64,000 nucleotides of DNA from Zingiber officinale (taxonomy: Eukaryota; Streptophyta; Magnoliopsida; Zingiberales; Zingiberaceae). Within the stretch, counting starts at the first letter, position 1. Each line of letters begins with the position of its first letter. Below, piece after piece: positions 23,401-34,140 of this stretch. The position numbers were made by a program, and so were the translations under genes. The stretch is taken from the NCBI RefSeq assembly GCF_018446385.1, contig NC_055999.1, positions 78,073,859 to 78,137,858 of the forward strand, in the 5' to 3' direction. The notes under the pieces were generated by a model that made no database searches, was not told where the DNA came from, and saw only the letters and a list, made by a program, of their open reading frames with translations.

Positions 23401-24596
23401 CGATGACATGATATGCAAGATACAGTAGCCATAACATATATACACAGAAATCAGGCATGCTACATGAAGCCAACATGCTCAGTAAGGTGTGTAAATAACA
23501 ACATTCAAGCAAGTAAGCATGGTATCTAGTATCCATATATCCAATATCTGATATCTAGTATCTGGTATATGGTATTTGCTAAATATCATAGATAGCAATG
23601 AGAGACTGTATAGATATAGAAATGAGTTCCTCAAAGATTGAGTGGATAAGTATCAAGAACAGAAAAAATACAAGTGGAGTCAAGATAAATACAGGAACTA
23701 TCAGAAAATATAGCTCATGCACTAAGATCAATGTACTAAGAAGATAAAGCAAGAAGTACCCGCCTTAAATATAGATTGTCCTGAACTATCTCTACGTTGG
23801 CACGCCCGTCTCAAATCAACATCCTGCAAATCACATGATATATAGTTTAGCTAATCATATATACAACAACTAGCTAAACTCAAAACCCAACCCTAGAATC
23901 CATAGCCGGAGCAAGTCGGAAGTTGCTGTCATCCAAATAAAATACCCCCAACTCATACAAATAGAATTCAAATTATTTCAAATATGAAATTCACCTATCT
24001 TACCAATGGCCCCAACTGATGATTCGCTATTGGAGAAGGTTGCTACCGGAGCTGATGGCCTCTACGAACCCTAGCAACAATCCTCCACACCATAGGGATT
24101 CATCGCAGCTAGGGATCTACACCCAACACACCCATCAAGGGTCAAATTGTGGTTAGAAATTAGATAAGAACAGAGCGAGGGGGAAATAAGGAGGCACTAT
24201 ACCTCCTTGTGACCAGAACTTCCTCGTTAAGCCAGGGAATGGCTGGAATCAGATGCCCCGGTGATCAGAGGTGATTAGTGGCAACTAGCTCATACCCATA
24301 ACGGAAACAGACCAAGAAGAAGGGAGCTAGGACTCGGGTGTGGCTGTAATGCCATGACCTGGCCATGATGGCTGGATACGAGAAAAGGCAGCGGATCGAA
24401 TGGAGATCATAGGAGACAATCAACATCCTCGAGCTAACAACGTTGCCTTCCTGACCGGTGCAGGTCATTGCGTTGCCGAAAAATCTCACGCAGATGGCCG
24501 GTGAAAGTGGCATCGGCATGTGGTGAGGCAAGGTCGCGAGGCTCAGCGTCGACAAATCTAGGGCATGACGATGAAATTGGGAGAGAGGAAGGGCTG

Positions 24597-26632
24597 TGAT
24601 GTGCGTAGATTATATACACTTTTATGCATGTTTGGACGCACATCTACTTGTATTTCATTGGCATAATATATGTTTATTGCACCCTATTTCTTTATAATGT
24701 CATGCTTCCATTATATTTTGTTTGGAGATCTGCTCTTTGCTTGTTTTGATTGACAGGACGCTATTTGGAGCGAAAATGGAGCTAAAACGCACATAGGAAC
24801 AATGGGTCGTGTAGGCCATACGGTCGTGTGGCCATTAGCTTGTTTTGACCATGCCAAATGGCATGGTCGTGCTCCACCACAGCAGCAAATCAAGCCATGG
24901 CCGTGTATGCCACACGGCCGTGCCAACATCCTTTGGCCAAGCAACACACGGCCGTGCCAAATGGCATGGCCGTGCCAAATTTCCAGAGGCAAGGAAGGCC
25001 ACGACCGTGTGAATCCACACGGCCGTGTGACTTTGGCAGAGAAGAGGAAGGCCACGGCCGTGTGACCCACACGGCCATGTGACTCAACCTGGGAGGGAGC
25101 CTTGTGGATCCCACATGGCCATGTGACGAAGAACACAGGCCGTGCCATGCCAAAACATAGCTGTGCTGAATTCTGAGTAGATTGCAGACCATTCGTAAAA
25201 CGACCATAACTTTGTGCTCCGTTGGAGTTTCGGGATGTTCTTTATACTGAAACCTAGCTGACTTCAAGATCTACAACTTTTCTTCAGGACCAACAGAGAG
25301 GGAGACTTTTTTGCTCATGCTAAATGGTACAGCCGTGCCTCCCAACCGTGGGTTCAACTGGACCTCCATCCAGACTGCAGACCAAACTTTAAACCGCCAT
25401 AACTTTCGGGTCGGTTGGATCCAGGGCTCGATCAAAGTATCAGATTGAAGATAATTTCAATAGATACAACTTTGGTTCAGGGTGAATCATGAGAAAACCT
25501 AGTTTAGTGGGTGAAAAACCTGATTTACCGGACTCCTATTTTCCTGGTTTTCCTAGGCAGTTTGGAGGAGGTATAAAAGGGTCAAGATCCTCATTCTTTG
25601 ACTGATCTTGGATCTTGGATCTGGGACTTCGTCCCTCTCCTTGAGGGAAGGGTTCTTCCCTTAGGGGGAATCCCTAGAGCTTCATTCTCCTCCATCCCTT
25701 GGCGATCCATCCATCTCCCGAGCAAGGAGGCATTCCCAAGACAAAGGAATCATCGGCAAGCATCTCTTCTTCCCCTTCTTCTCAAATCTAGGGTTATAAG
25801 TATGCTTTTCTATATGTTTTGGGGTTATTCTTCCTTAGCAATTGAGTAGATCTCTAGATCTAGGATATAGGAAGTATTTGTGATGTGATGGTGATGTAAA
25901 ACTATGTAGATTTTCCATGTCTTCTATTCAATGACTTGTTGATGCCTTGTTCATGTTTGATGTAATGTGTGTGTGAATCTTGTTTATATCTTTTGTATGT
26001 TTAATCAAATGGTCGTGTAGAATTGTTAATCCCGTAGGGGGGATATCCTAGATCAATTATCCGAGGGGCGTTCGTGACAGGAAAATGCCCGTGTAAGGAT
26101 GATTTAGGGTATCACCTTGAAAGGAGAAGCAAATCTCCACAAGGAAGTAGGGGATCGGGCATAATCAATATTTCTATTTCTATGTTATTGTGGGTTAGTG
26201 TGTTTCTATGTTGATTATCCGAGGGACGCATGTGATAGGCAAGCCCGTGTAAGGACAACATAGGGTTCATTCCTAATTGATCGAATTTAGATATATTTCA
26301 GTCATAGGCCAGTTGTCTATTGCAAGAGGGAACCGACAACCTTCTACAAATGATAGACAATTGAGAAATAAGATTTGGTAGATCATTACATTGAATAACA
26401 TTACAAAGAAACCAAAACTCCTAGAACATACCTTTATCATTGCATTTATTCTTGTTTCTTATTCTTTCATTTCTTTGTTTACATTTCATAGTTACACTTA
26501 GACTTTGTAAATCAATTGATTGGTTGTTTGCTAACTCGCTTTGAGACATCTTTAGTGCTTATTCTAGTCCCTGTGGATTCGATATCTTTTATTATTACTT
26601 GCGACATTTCTGTACACTTGCGGAGGTCAACA
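24597..26632 (+). mobile_element. LTR 1 of a three-LTR Athila/Tat-like array
   Basis: This 2036-bp LTR runs from TGATGTGC to TCAACA and is followed by a PBS. It holds a dense block of CACGGCCGTG-type palindromes (24800-25150) and a TATA box (25572-25579) followed by conserved gtcaagatcctcattctttg, the likely start of transcription. It is nearly identical to LTR 2 throughout and to the first 80 percent of LTR 3. Its 5' flank is ggctg, which does not match the 3' flank of the array (gtgag). Confidence 0.85.
25572..25579 (+). promoter_or_regulatory. TATA box of LTR 1
   Basis: TATAAAAG sits in a conserved promoter context; the same box is at 30332-30339 (LTR 2) and 35073-35080 (LTR 3). Confidence 0.7.
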
Positions 26633-26638
26633 AGTTTT

Positions 26639-26656
26639 TGGCACAGTTGCCGGGGA
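26639..26656 (+). promoter_or_regulatory. Primer-binding site (tRNA-Asp type)
   Basis: TGGCACAGTTGCCGGGGA differs little from the TGGCGCCGTTGCCGGGGA site typical of plant Athila/Tat gypsy elements. It follows LTR 1 by six bases, and the same site follows LTR 2 at about 31399-31416. Confidence 0.8.
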
Positions 26657-26778
26657 CTGTTTTCGATTAACATTAGTTGATTAGCATATGAGTTACTCTA
26701 AACATTTTTATTTTTGCATTTTCCTTCTTGCTTTTCATTATGCATTTTTAGTTTTTCTTGTAATTTTTTTTAGATATC

Positions 26779-28108
26779 TTGAGCACTAACATGTCAAGCA
26801 GGGCTTCAAGAGAATTTTTCACACCCATGAGCGCAAGATCTTCCATTGATGAATATTATGATTCAGAAGATGATCAATTTGAGTTTCTTTGTAGAGTGTG
26901 TGGTAGCACATCTCATCCAACTGCTATTTGCCATTTTTTTTCAAAAGACTGCTATAACTCCGGAACTTCAGTGTTTGGTTCAACCTCAACATCAAGATAC
27001 ATATGAGCAAGTTCCTGATACTTATGGCTATGACTGGGAAGATTATCAAATTCAGAACCTTCAACCTCAGTTAATTCTAGAGCAGAGTGAGCAGTCATTT
27101 TCCCAGCAGCAGAACTCTGACCCACCTCAGCACTACTATCAAGATTGGATGGGTTATCAAAATTTTGATTATAGTAGCATGCAAGGTGTTGATCATTCTT
27201 TTCAAGCATCTCAGAGTCTCTCAGAGTTTCAGGATGATTTTTCATTGTATACTCCACATCATTCACAACCAGATGAGTCGATTGACTTGGAGGACTCCCA
27301 AGACACAAATACTCCTGCTCTAAGTCAGATGGAGACCACAACACAAGTTTTTGAAGAGCTAATGGTGCAATGGGGAATTTTAACTTTACGAATATTACTT
27401 CAAATTTCTAATAATGTTGTTGATCCCTCTATTGATGATATTAGTGTTAGTGGACTTTTCCCTACTTATAATGATGATGTGGTAGATAAAAGTGTAGGGA
27501 CATGTACTATGGAGGAAATGTTCCAAGGATCACCTCTCTTGGTTGCACAACCAATTGATACTATGGAATTTGCAAATATGAAATTGGTTTATGATAATTG
27601 TGTAGGGACTTGTGCAATAGAAGCAAAGCCCCAAGAATCACTACTTTTAGAGGCACCACCACTCGAACTAGAGCTAGAACCACTACAAAATTCTGAAGAG
27701 GTCACATCCACCTGTTTAGAACTTTTAGGTACTTCTCTGCACTACAAGGTTAGTATTCTTAGTGATCTTTTAGAAAATTTCATAGAGGCACCTATAATTG
27801 ACTTTGTTGGATGTGATTCAGTTTTTATCACTTATTCATCTTATCTTGATATGGTTCTAGTTCTATACTATATAACATGCTTGTGGGAGATTTGTTTTTC
27901 TTTTTGGTGTGTAGGTTTTCAAGAGGCCAATAATTGGAAGCTCATACTGAACTGTCTTCGACCACCTGAAACAACTTTAAAGAAGACGAAGATGGAGAGG
28001 GCAATACTTCACTTTTTAACTCCAATATTGAAAGCTCCCTCCATAATAAGAATCCTTGATAAGAGGGTTCTAAAATATCTTACCCCTCTAAGAGCGAGAT
28101 TTAGATGA
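26779..28108 (+). CDS. Gag-like ORF pair of the non-autonomous element, copy A
   Basis: Two overlapping frames are open. Frame 1 (26779-27006, 75 residues) starts MSTNMSS and carries one zinc knuckle, CRVCGSTSHPTAIC (CX2CX4HX4C). Frame 2 is +1 relative to it and runs 26846-28108. It is rich in Gln, Asp, Glu and Ser, has two SVGTC/CVGTC repeats, a hydrophobic stretch (LVLYYITCLWEICFSFW) and a basic C-terminus. No protease, reverse transcriptase or integrase is present. Translation of both parts as one protein would need a +1 shift in the 160-bp overlap, which holds a T8 run. The same arrangement is kept in copy B (31565-32894). Function beyond RNA binding by the knuckle is unknown; an old indel is an alternative to recoding. 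Confidence 0.65.
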
Positions 28109-28150
28109 ATCTAATGAGCTGTTCGAGCTAATGACCTTAAACGAGTGCTT

Positions 28151-28168
28151 CTTGGGAGGCAACCCAAG
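28151..28168 (+). other. Conserved hairpin after the gag-like ORF, copy A
   Basis: CTTGGGAGGCAACCCAAG is a perfect 6-bp stem with a 6-nt loop. It follows the ORF by 42 bases and is repeated at 32937-32954. Similar gggaggcaaccc motifs are familiar from plant Athila/Tat elements. Confidence 0.75.
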
Positions 28169-28416
28169 TTCAATCTTGCTTTCATTTTTTCTTTTTAGTT
28201 TCATTTCTTTACTTATAATAAACTTGTATCCTCTACTTAATTTTTCTTGTCTATCTTATTTTTGTAGATTTCAAAATTGTGGAGGAATGTGAGAATTGGG
28301 TAGAGAAGTATCTTTAAAAACATGAATGTCAATCATTTAGAGCTCATCACTTAGTACCTTCTCTAAACTTCATAAATCTCCTCGATATATCATTTTTAGT
28401 TTTCATTGGGATAATG

Positions 28417-28436
28417 AAAAGTTTAAGTCTGGGGGG
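28417..28436 (+). other. Internal copy of the polypurine-like motif
   Basis: The motif aaaagtttaagtctgggggg resembles the true tract just before LTR 2 (aagtttaagtctaggggtg) but lies 920 bp earlier. It is also present in the second unit near 33206-33226. It may be an internal (central) polypurine tract or a duplicated element end. Confidence 0.5.
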
Positions 28437-29316
28437 ATGCATAAATGTATTTGGTTTAGTTTGCTCATTTCTTTTTGACTAATAAAATTTACTAGTTGCA
28501 TCATTCATCACATCATGTTTGTTTGTCCTTATTGCAAAATACTAGCACATTTATTCTAGATTCCATGTGGTTTATTGGTTATTTATGGTGTTATTATGTT
28601 TAGTGATCTATCTTTTTCTATCTATGATAGCATGAAGTGAGTAATGTCTTTACTATAAGAGTTTAAGTATTGACCTTGTTTTAGGACTTCTATACACTAT
28701 GCCTATTTTTGATGGTTTATAACTCTAAAATAGTCATGATTCATCGAATTGGACTAGTACTTGTGCTTCTATGGTGACCTCTCAACTACATTTTGGTTAT
28801 TGGATAAACTCAGATCATGTAAGCTCATTTGGAAAAATCAATCCAAAAAAAATAAATGTTTGTTCAAGTTTGATACTTTGGAAACATTTAAAAAAAAGAG
28901 AAAAAAAATGAGGGATAAAAAATAATTATCATGAGTGGAAACTAGTAATTCACCCCTTTGAGACCGAGTTAGGTTACTGGGGAAATGAATGATATGTTTC
29001 TCTTGATACTGATTATTCCTTTGAGACCTTGTGTAGACGATGCATAGCATTTTTGAGGGGAACGAACCTTGCGTGTGGCAGGTATGTGCCTATCGCCGGA
29101 AGTATAAGGAACACAATTTTATGACGACTTGATTAGACTTAGGGATTGAAACTTGATAAACATAGGCCACTTTCGCACTGAGCACGGAGGACTACTATTT
29201 AGGTCATACTTAAACTACTTTTATATCTTGCTCACCAATGAAATATTTTGATAGGATTAGATTGACTTGTTAGAGATTATGATGCACTATTTAACCACAT
29301 AAATCTAGATTGCGGG

Positions 29317-29338
29317 TTTTGCTTGAGGACAAGCAAAA
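29317..29338 (+). other. Nine-bp-stem hairpin before the polypurine tract, copy A
   Basis: TTTTGCTTG, loop AGGA, CAAGCAAAA: a perfect stem directly upstream of gtttaagtctaggggtg. It is repeated exactly at 34102-34123. A gcttgaggacaagc motif at this position is well known in Athila/Tat elements. Confidence 0.8.
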
Positions 29339-29355
29339 GTTTAAGTCTAGGGGTG

Positions 29356-31392
29356 TGATGTGCATAGATTATATACATTTTTATGCATGTTTGGACGCAC
29401 ATCTACTTGTATTTCATTGGAATAATCTATGTTTATTGCACCCTATTTCTTTATAATATCATGCTTCCATTATATTTTGTTTGGAGATCTGCTCTTTGCT
29501 TGTTTTGATTGACAGGATGCTATTTGGAGCGAAAATGGAGCTAAAACGTACATAGGAGCAATGGGTCGTGTAGGCCACACGGCCGTGTGGCCATTAGCTT
29601 GTTTTGGCCGTGCCAAATGGCACGGCCGTGCTCCACCACAGCAGCAAATCAAGCCACGATCGTGTATGCCACACGGCCGTGCCAACATCTCGTGGTCAAG
29701 CAACACACGGCCGTGCCAAATGGCACGGCCGTGCCAAGTTTCCAGAGGCAAGGAAGGCCACGACCGTGTGAATCCACACGGCCGTGTGAAGTTGGCAGAG
29801 AAGAGGAAGGCCACGGTCGTGTGTCCCACACGGTCATGTGACTCAACCTGGGAGGGAGTCATGTGAGGCCGTGTGGATCTCACATGGCCGTGTGATGAAG
29901 AACACGGGTCGTGCCATGCCAAAACAGAGCTGTGTTGAATTCTGGGCAGATTGCAGACCGTTCGTAAAACGGCCATAACTTTGTGCTACGTTGGAGTTTC
30001 GGGATGTTCTTTATACTGAAACGTAGTTGACTTCAAGATCTACAACTTTACTTCAGGTCCAACAGAGAGGGAGACTTTTCTGTCCATGGTAAATGGCATG
30101 ACCGTGCCTCCCAACCGTGGGTTCAACTGGACCTTCGTCTAGACTGCAGACCAAACTTTGAACTGCCATAACTTTCGGCTCGGTTGGATCTAGGGCTCGA
30201 TCAAAGTATCAAATTGAATATAATTTCAATAGATACAACTTTGATTCAGGGTGAATCATGAGAAAACCTAGTTTAGTGGGTGAAAACCCCGATTTACCGG
30301 ATCCCTGTTTTCCTAGGCAGTTTGGAGGAGGTATAAAAGGGTCAAGATCCTCATTCTTTGACTGATCTTGGATCTTCGATCTGGGACTTCATCCCTCTCC
30401 TTGAGGTAAGGGTTCTTCCCTTAGGGGGAACCCCTAGAGCTTCATTCTCCTCCATCCCTTGGTGATCCATCCATCTCCAGAGCCAGGAGGCATTCCCAAG
30501 ACAACGGAATTATCGGCAAGCATCTCTTCTTCCCCTTCTTCTCAAATCTAGGGTTATAAGTATGCTTTTCTATATGTTTTGGGGTTGTTCTTCCTTAGCA
30601 ATGGAGTAGATCTCTAGATCTAGGATATAGGAAGTATTTGTGATGTGATGGTGATGTAAAACTATGTAGATTTGCCATGTCTTCTATTCAATGACTTGTT
30701 GATGCCTTGTTCATGTTTGATGTAATGTGTGTGTGAATCTTATTTATATTTTTTGCATGTTTAATCAAATGGTTGTGTAGAATTGTTAATCCCGTAGGGG
30801 GGATACCCTAGATCAATTATCCGAGGGGCGTTCGTGACAGGAACATGCCCGTGTAAGGATGATTTAGGGTATCACCTTGAAATGAGAAGCAAATCTCCAT
30901 AAGGAAGTAGGGGATCGGGCATAATCAATATTTATATTTCTATGTTATTGTGTGTTAGTGTGTTTCTATGTTGATTATCCGAGGGACGCATGTGACAGGC
31001 AAGCCCGTGTAAGGACAACATAGGGTTCATTCCTAATTGATCGAATTTAGATATATTTCAGTCATAAGCCGGTTGTCTATTGCAAGAGGGAACTGGCAAC
31101 CTTCTACAAATGATAGACAATTGAGAAATAAGATATGATAGATCATTACATTGAATAACATTACAAATAAACCAAAACTCCTAGAACATACCTTTATCAT
31201 TGCATTTATTCTTGTTTCTTATTCTTTCATTTCTTTGTTTACATTTCATAGTTACACTTAGACTTTGTAAATCAATTGATTGGTTGTTTGCTAACTCGCT
31301 TTGAGACATCTTTAGTGCTTATTCCAGTTCTTGTGGATTTGATATCTTTTATTATTACTTGCGACATTTCCGTACACTTGCGGAGGTCAACA
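29356..31392 (+). mobile_element. LTR 2 of the three-LTR array (shared by both units)
   Basis: This 2037-bp LTR matches LTR 1 over its full length, with CACGGCCGTG block (29560-29930) and TATA box (30332-30339). It serves as 3' LTR of unit A and 5' LTR of unit B, as expected when two elements recombine through their LTRs. Confidence 0.88.
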
Positions 31393-31564
31393 AGTTTTTG
31401 GCACAGTTGCCGGGGACTGTTTTCGATTAACATTAGTTGATTAGCATATGAGTTACTCTAGACATTTTTCTTTTTGCATTTTCCTTCTTACTTTTCATTA
31501 TGCATTTTATTTCTTGTCTTTAATTATGTATTTTTAGTTTTTCTTGTAATTCTTTTTAGATATC

Positions 31565-32894
31565 TTGAGCACTAACATGTCAAGCAGGGCTTCAAGAGGA
31601 TTTTTCACACCCTTGAGCGAAAGATCTTCCATTGATGAATATTATGATTCAGAAGATGATCAATTTGAGTTTCTTTGTAGAGTGTGTGGTAGCACATCTC
31701 ATCCAACTGCTATTTGCCATTTTTTTCCAAAAGACTGCTATAACTCCGGAACTTCAGTGTTTGGTTCAACCTCAACATCAAGATACATATGAGCAAGTTC
31801 CTGATACTTATGGCTATGACTGGGAAGATTATCAAATTCAGAACCTTCAACCTCAGTTAATTCTAGAGCAGAGTGAGCAGTCATTTTCCCAGCAGCGGAA
31901 CTCTGACCCACCTCAGCACTACTATCAAGATTGGATGGATTATCAAAATTTTGTTTATAGTAGCGTGCAAGGTGTTGATTATTCTTTTCAAGAATCTCAG
32001 AATCTCTCAGAGTTTCAGGATGATTTTTCATTGTATAGTCCACATCATTCACAACCAGATGAGCCGATTGACTTGGAGGACTCCCAAGACACAAATATTC
32101 CTGCTCCAAGTCAGATGGAGACCACAACACAAGTTTCTGAAGAGCTAATGGTGCAACGAGGGATTTTAGCTTTACAAATATTACTTCAAATTTCTAATAA
32201 TGTTGTTGATCCCTCTATTGATGATATTAGTGTTAGTGGACTTTTCCCTACTTATAATGATGATGTGGTAGATAAAAGTGTAGGGACATGTACTATGGAG
32301 GAAATGTTCCAAGGATCACCTCTCTTGGTTGCACAACCAATTGATACTATGGATTTTGCAAATATGGAATTGGTTGATGATAATTGTGTAGGGACTTGTG
32401 CGATAGAAGCAAAGCCCCAAGAATCACTACTTTTAGAGGCACCACCACTCGAAACAGAGCTAGAACCACTACAAAATTCTGAAGAGGTCACATCCACTTG
32501 TTTGGAACTTTTAGGTACTTCTCAGCACTACAAGGTTAGTATTCTTAGTGATCTTTTAGAAAATTTCATAGAGGCACCTATAATTGACTTTGTTGGATGT
32601 GATTCAGTTTTTATTACTTATTCATCTTATCTTGATATGGTTCTAGTTCTATACTATATAACATGCTTGTGGGAGATTTGTTTTTCTTTTTGGTGTGTAG
32701 GTTTTCAAGAGGCCAATAATTGGAAGCTCATACTGAACCGTCTTCGATCACCTGAAACAACTTTAAAGAAGACGAAGATGGAAAGGGCGATACTTCACTT
32801 TTTAACTCCAATATTGAAAGCTCCCTCCATAATAAGAACCCTTGATAAGAGGGTTCTAAAATATCTTACCCCTGTAAGAGCGAGATTTAGATGA
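31565..32894 (+). CDS. Gag-like ORF pair of the non-autonomous element, copy B
   Basis: The same two frames as copy A: frame 1 31565-31792 (75 residues with the CCHC knuckle) and +1 frame 31632-32894 (420 residues). The proteins differ from copy A at only a few percent of positions, with no indel or stop, although many substitutions have occurred in the DNA. The T8 run of copy A is T7CC here, yet length and frame are kept. This suggests the two-frame arrangement predates the duplication of the unit. No enzyme domain is present. Confidence 0.65.
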
Positions 32895-32936
32895 ATCTAA
32901 TGAGGTGGTCGAGCTAATGACCTTAAACAAGTGCTT

Positions 32937-32954
32937 CTTGGGAGGCAACCCAAG
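32937..32954 (+). other. Conserved hairpin after the gag-like ORF, copy B
   Basis: Identical to 28151-28168. Confidence 0.75.
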
Positions 32955-34101
32955 TTCAATCTTGCTTTCATTTTTTCTTTTTAGTTTCATTTCTTTACTT
33001 ATAATAAACTTGTATCCTCTACTTAATTTTTCTTGTCTATCTTACTTTTGTAGATTTCAAAATTGTGGAGGAATGTGAGCATTGGGTAGAGAAGTATCTT
33101 TAAAAACATGAATGTCAATCATTTAGAGCTCATCACTTAGTAACTACTCTAAACTTCATAAATCTCCTCGATATATCATTTTTAGTTTTCATTGGGACAA
33201 TGAAAAGTTTAAGTCTGGGGGGATGCATAGATGTATTTGGTTTAGTTTGCTCATTTCTTTTTGCCTAATAAAATTTACTAGTTGCATCATTCATCACATC
33301 ACGTTTGTTTGTCCTTATTGCAAAATACTAGCACATTTATTCTAGATTCCATGTGGTTTATTGGTTACTTATGGTGTTATTATGTTTAGTGATCTATCTT
33401 TTTCTATCTATGATAGCATGAAGTGAGTAATGTCTTTACTATAAGAGTTTAAGTATTGGCCTTGTTTTAGGACTTCTATACACTATGCCTATTTTTGATG
33501 GTTTATAACTCTAAAATAGTCATGATTCATCAAATTGGACTAGTACTTGTGCTTCTATGGTGGCCTCTCAACTACATTTTGGTTATTGGATAAACTCAGA
33601 TCATGTAAGCTCAGTTGGAAAAATCAATCCAAAAAAAATAAAAGTTTGTTCAAGTTTGATACTTTGGAAACATTAAAAAAAAAAGAAAAAAAATAAGGGA
33701 TAAAAAATAATTATCATGAGTGGAAACTAGTAATTCACCCCTTTGAGACCGAGTTAGGTTATTGGGGAAATGAATGATATGTTTCTCTTGATACTGAGTA
33801 TTCCTTTGAGACCTTGTGTAGACGATGCATATCATTTTTCAGGGGAATGAACCTTGCGTTTGGCAGGTAAGTGTCTATCGCCGGAAGTATAAGGAACACA
33901 ATTTTATGATGACTTGATTAGACTTAGGGATTGAAACTTGATAAACATAGACCACTTTCACACTGAGCACGGAGGACTACTATTTAGGTCATACTCAAAC
34001 TACTTTTGTATCTTGCTCACCAATGAAATCTTTTGATAGGATTAGATTGACTTGCTAGAGATTATGATGCACTATTTAACCACATAAATCTAGATTGCGG
34101 G

Positions 34102-34123
34102 TTTTGCTTGAGGACAAGCAAAA
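34102..34123 (+). other. Nine-bp-stem hairpin before the polypurine tract, copy B
   Basis: Identical to 29317-29338, directly before the tract and LTR 3. Confidence 0.8.
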
Positions 34124-34140
34124 GTTTAAGTCTAGGGGTG

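Larger units (their letters stand above)
22071..24596 (-). mobile_element. Gypsy-type solo LTR, first part (split by a later insertion)
   Basis: On the plus strand it begins TGTCACACCCC. Its other end, ctattttaca, is at 36540. The flanking 5 bp are identical: attct at 22066-22070 and at 36541-36545. Removing the inserted array at 24597-36144 leaves a 2.92 kb LTR with no PBS or polypurine tract beside it, so it is a solo LTR. The minus-strand reading (TGTAAAATAGGGCACCC to GGGGTGTGACA) resembles plant chromovirus (Tekay/Del-like) LTRs; that lineage is inferred, not proven. Confidence 0.85.
26657..29355 (+). mobile_element. Internal region A of the non-autonomous Athila/Tat-like array
   Basis: It lies between the PBS and the polypurine tract and carries the gag-like ORF pair, then about 1.2 kb of non-coding DNA. 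There is no pol. It ends with a 9-bp-stem hairpin (29317-29338) and the polypurine tract directly before LTR 2. Confidence 0.85.
31417..34140 (+). mobile_element. Internal region B of the array
   Basis: It has the same layout as region A: PBS, gag-like ORF pair, 18-nt hairpin, internal polypurine-like motif, 22-nt hairpin and polypurine tract. Both are around 2.72-2.75 kb. Copy B has about 27 extra bases before the ORF (31510-31540). Confidence 0.85.

Noticed and set aside
24711-25148. Long open frames on both strands in the LTR palindrome blocks (also 29470-29976 and 34255-34846)
   Set aside because: They arise from CACGGCCGTG repeats that lack stops on either strand; no domains, and the peptide repeats simply follow the palindromes.
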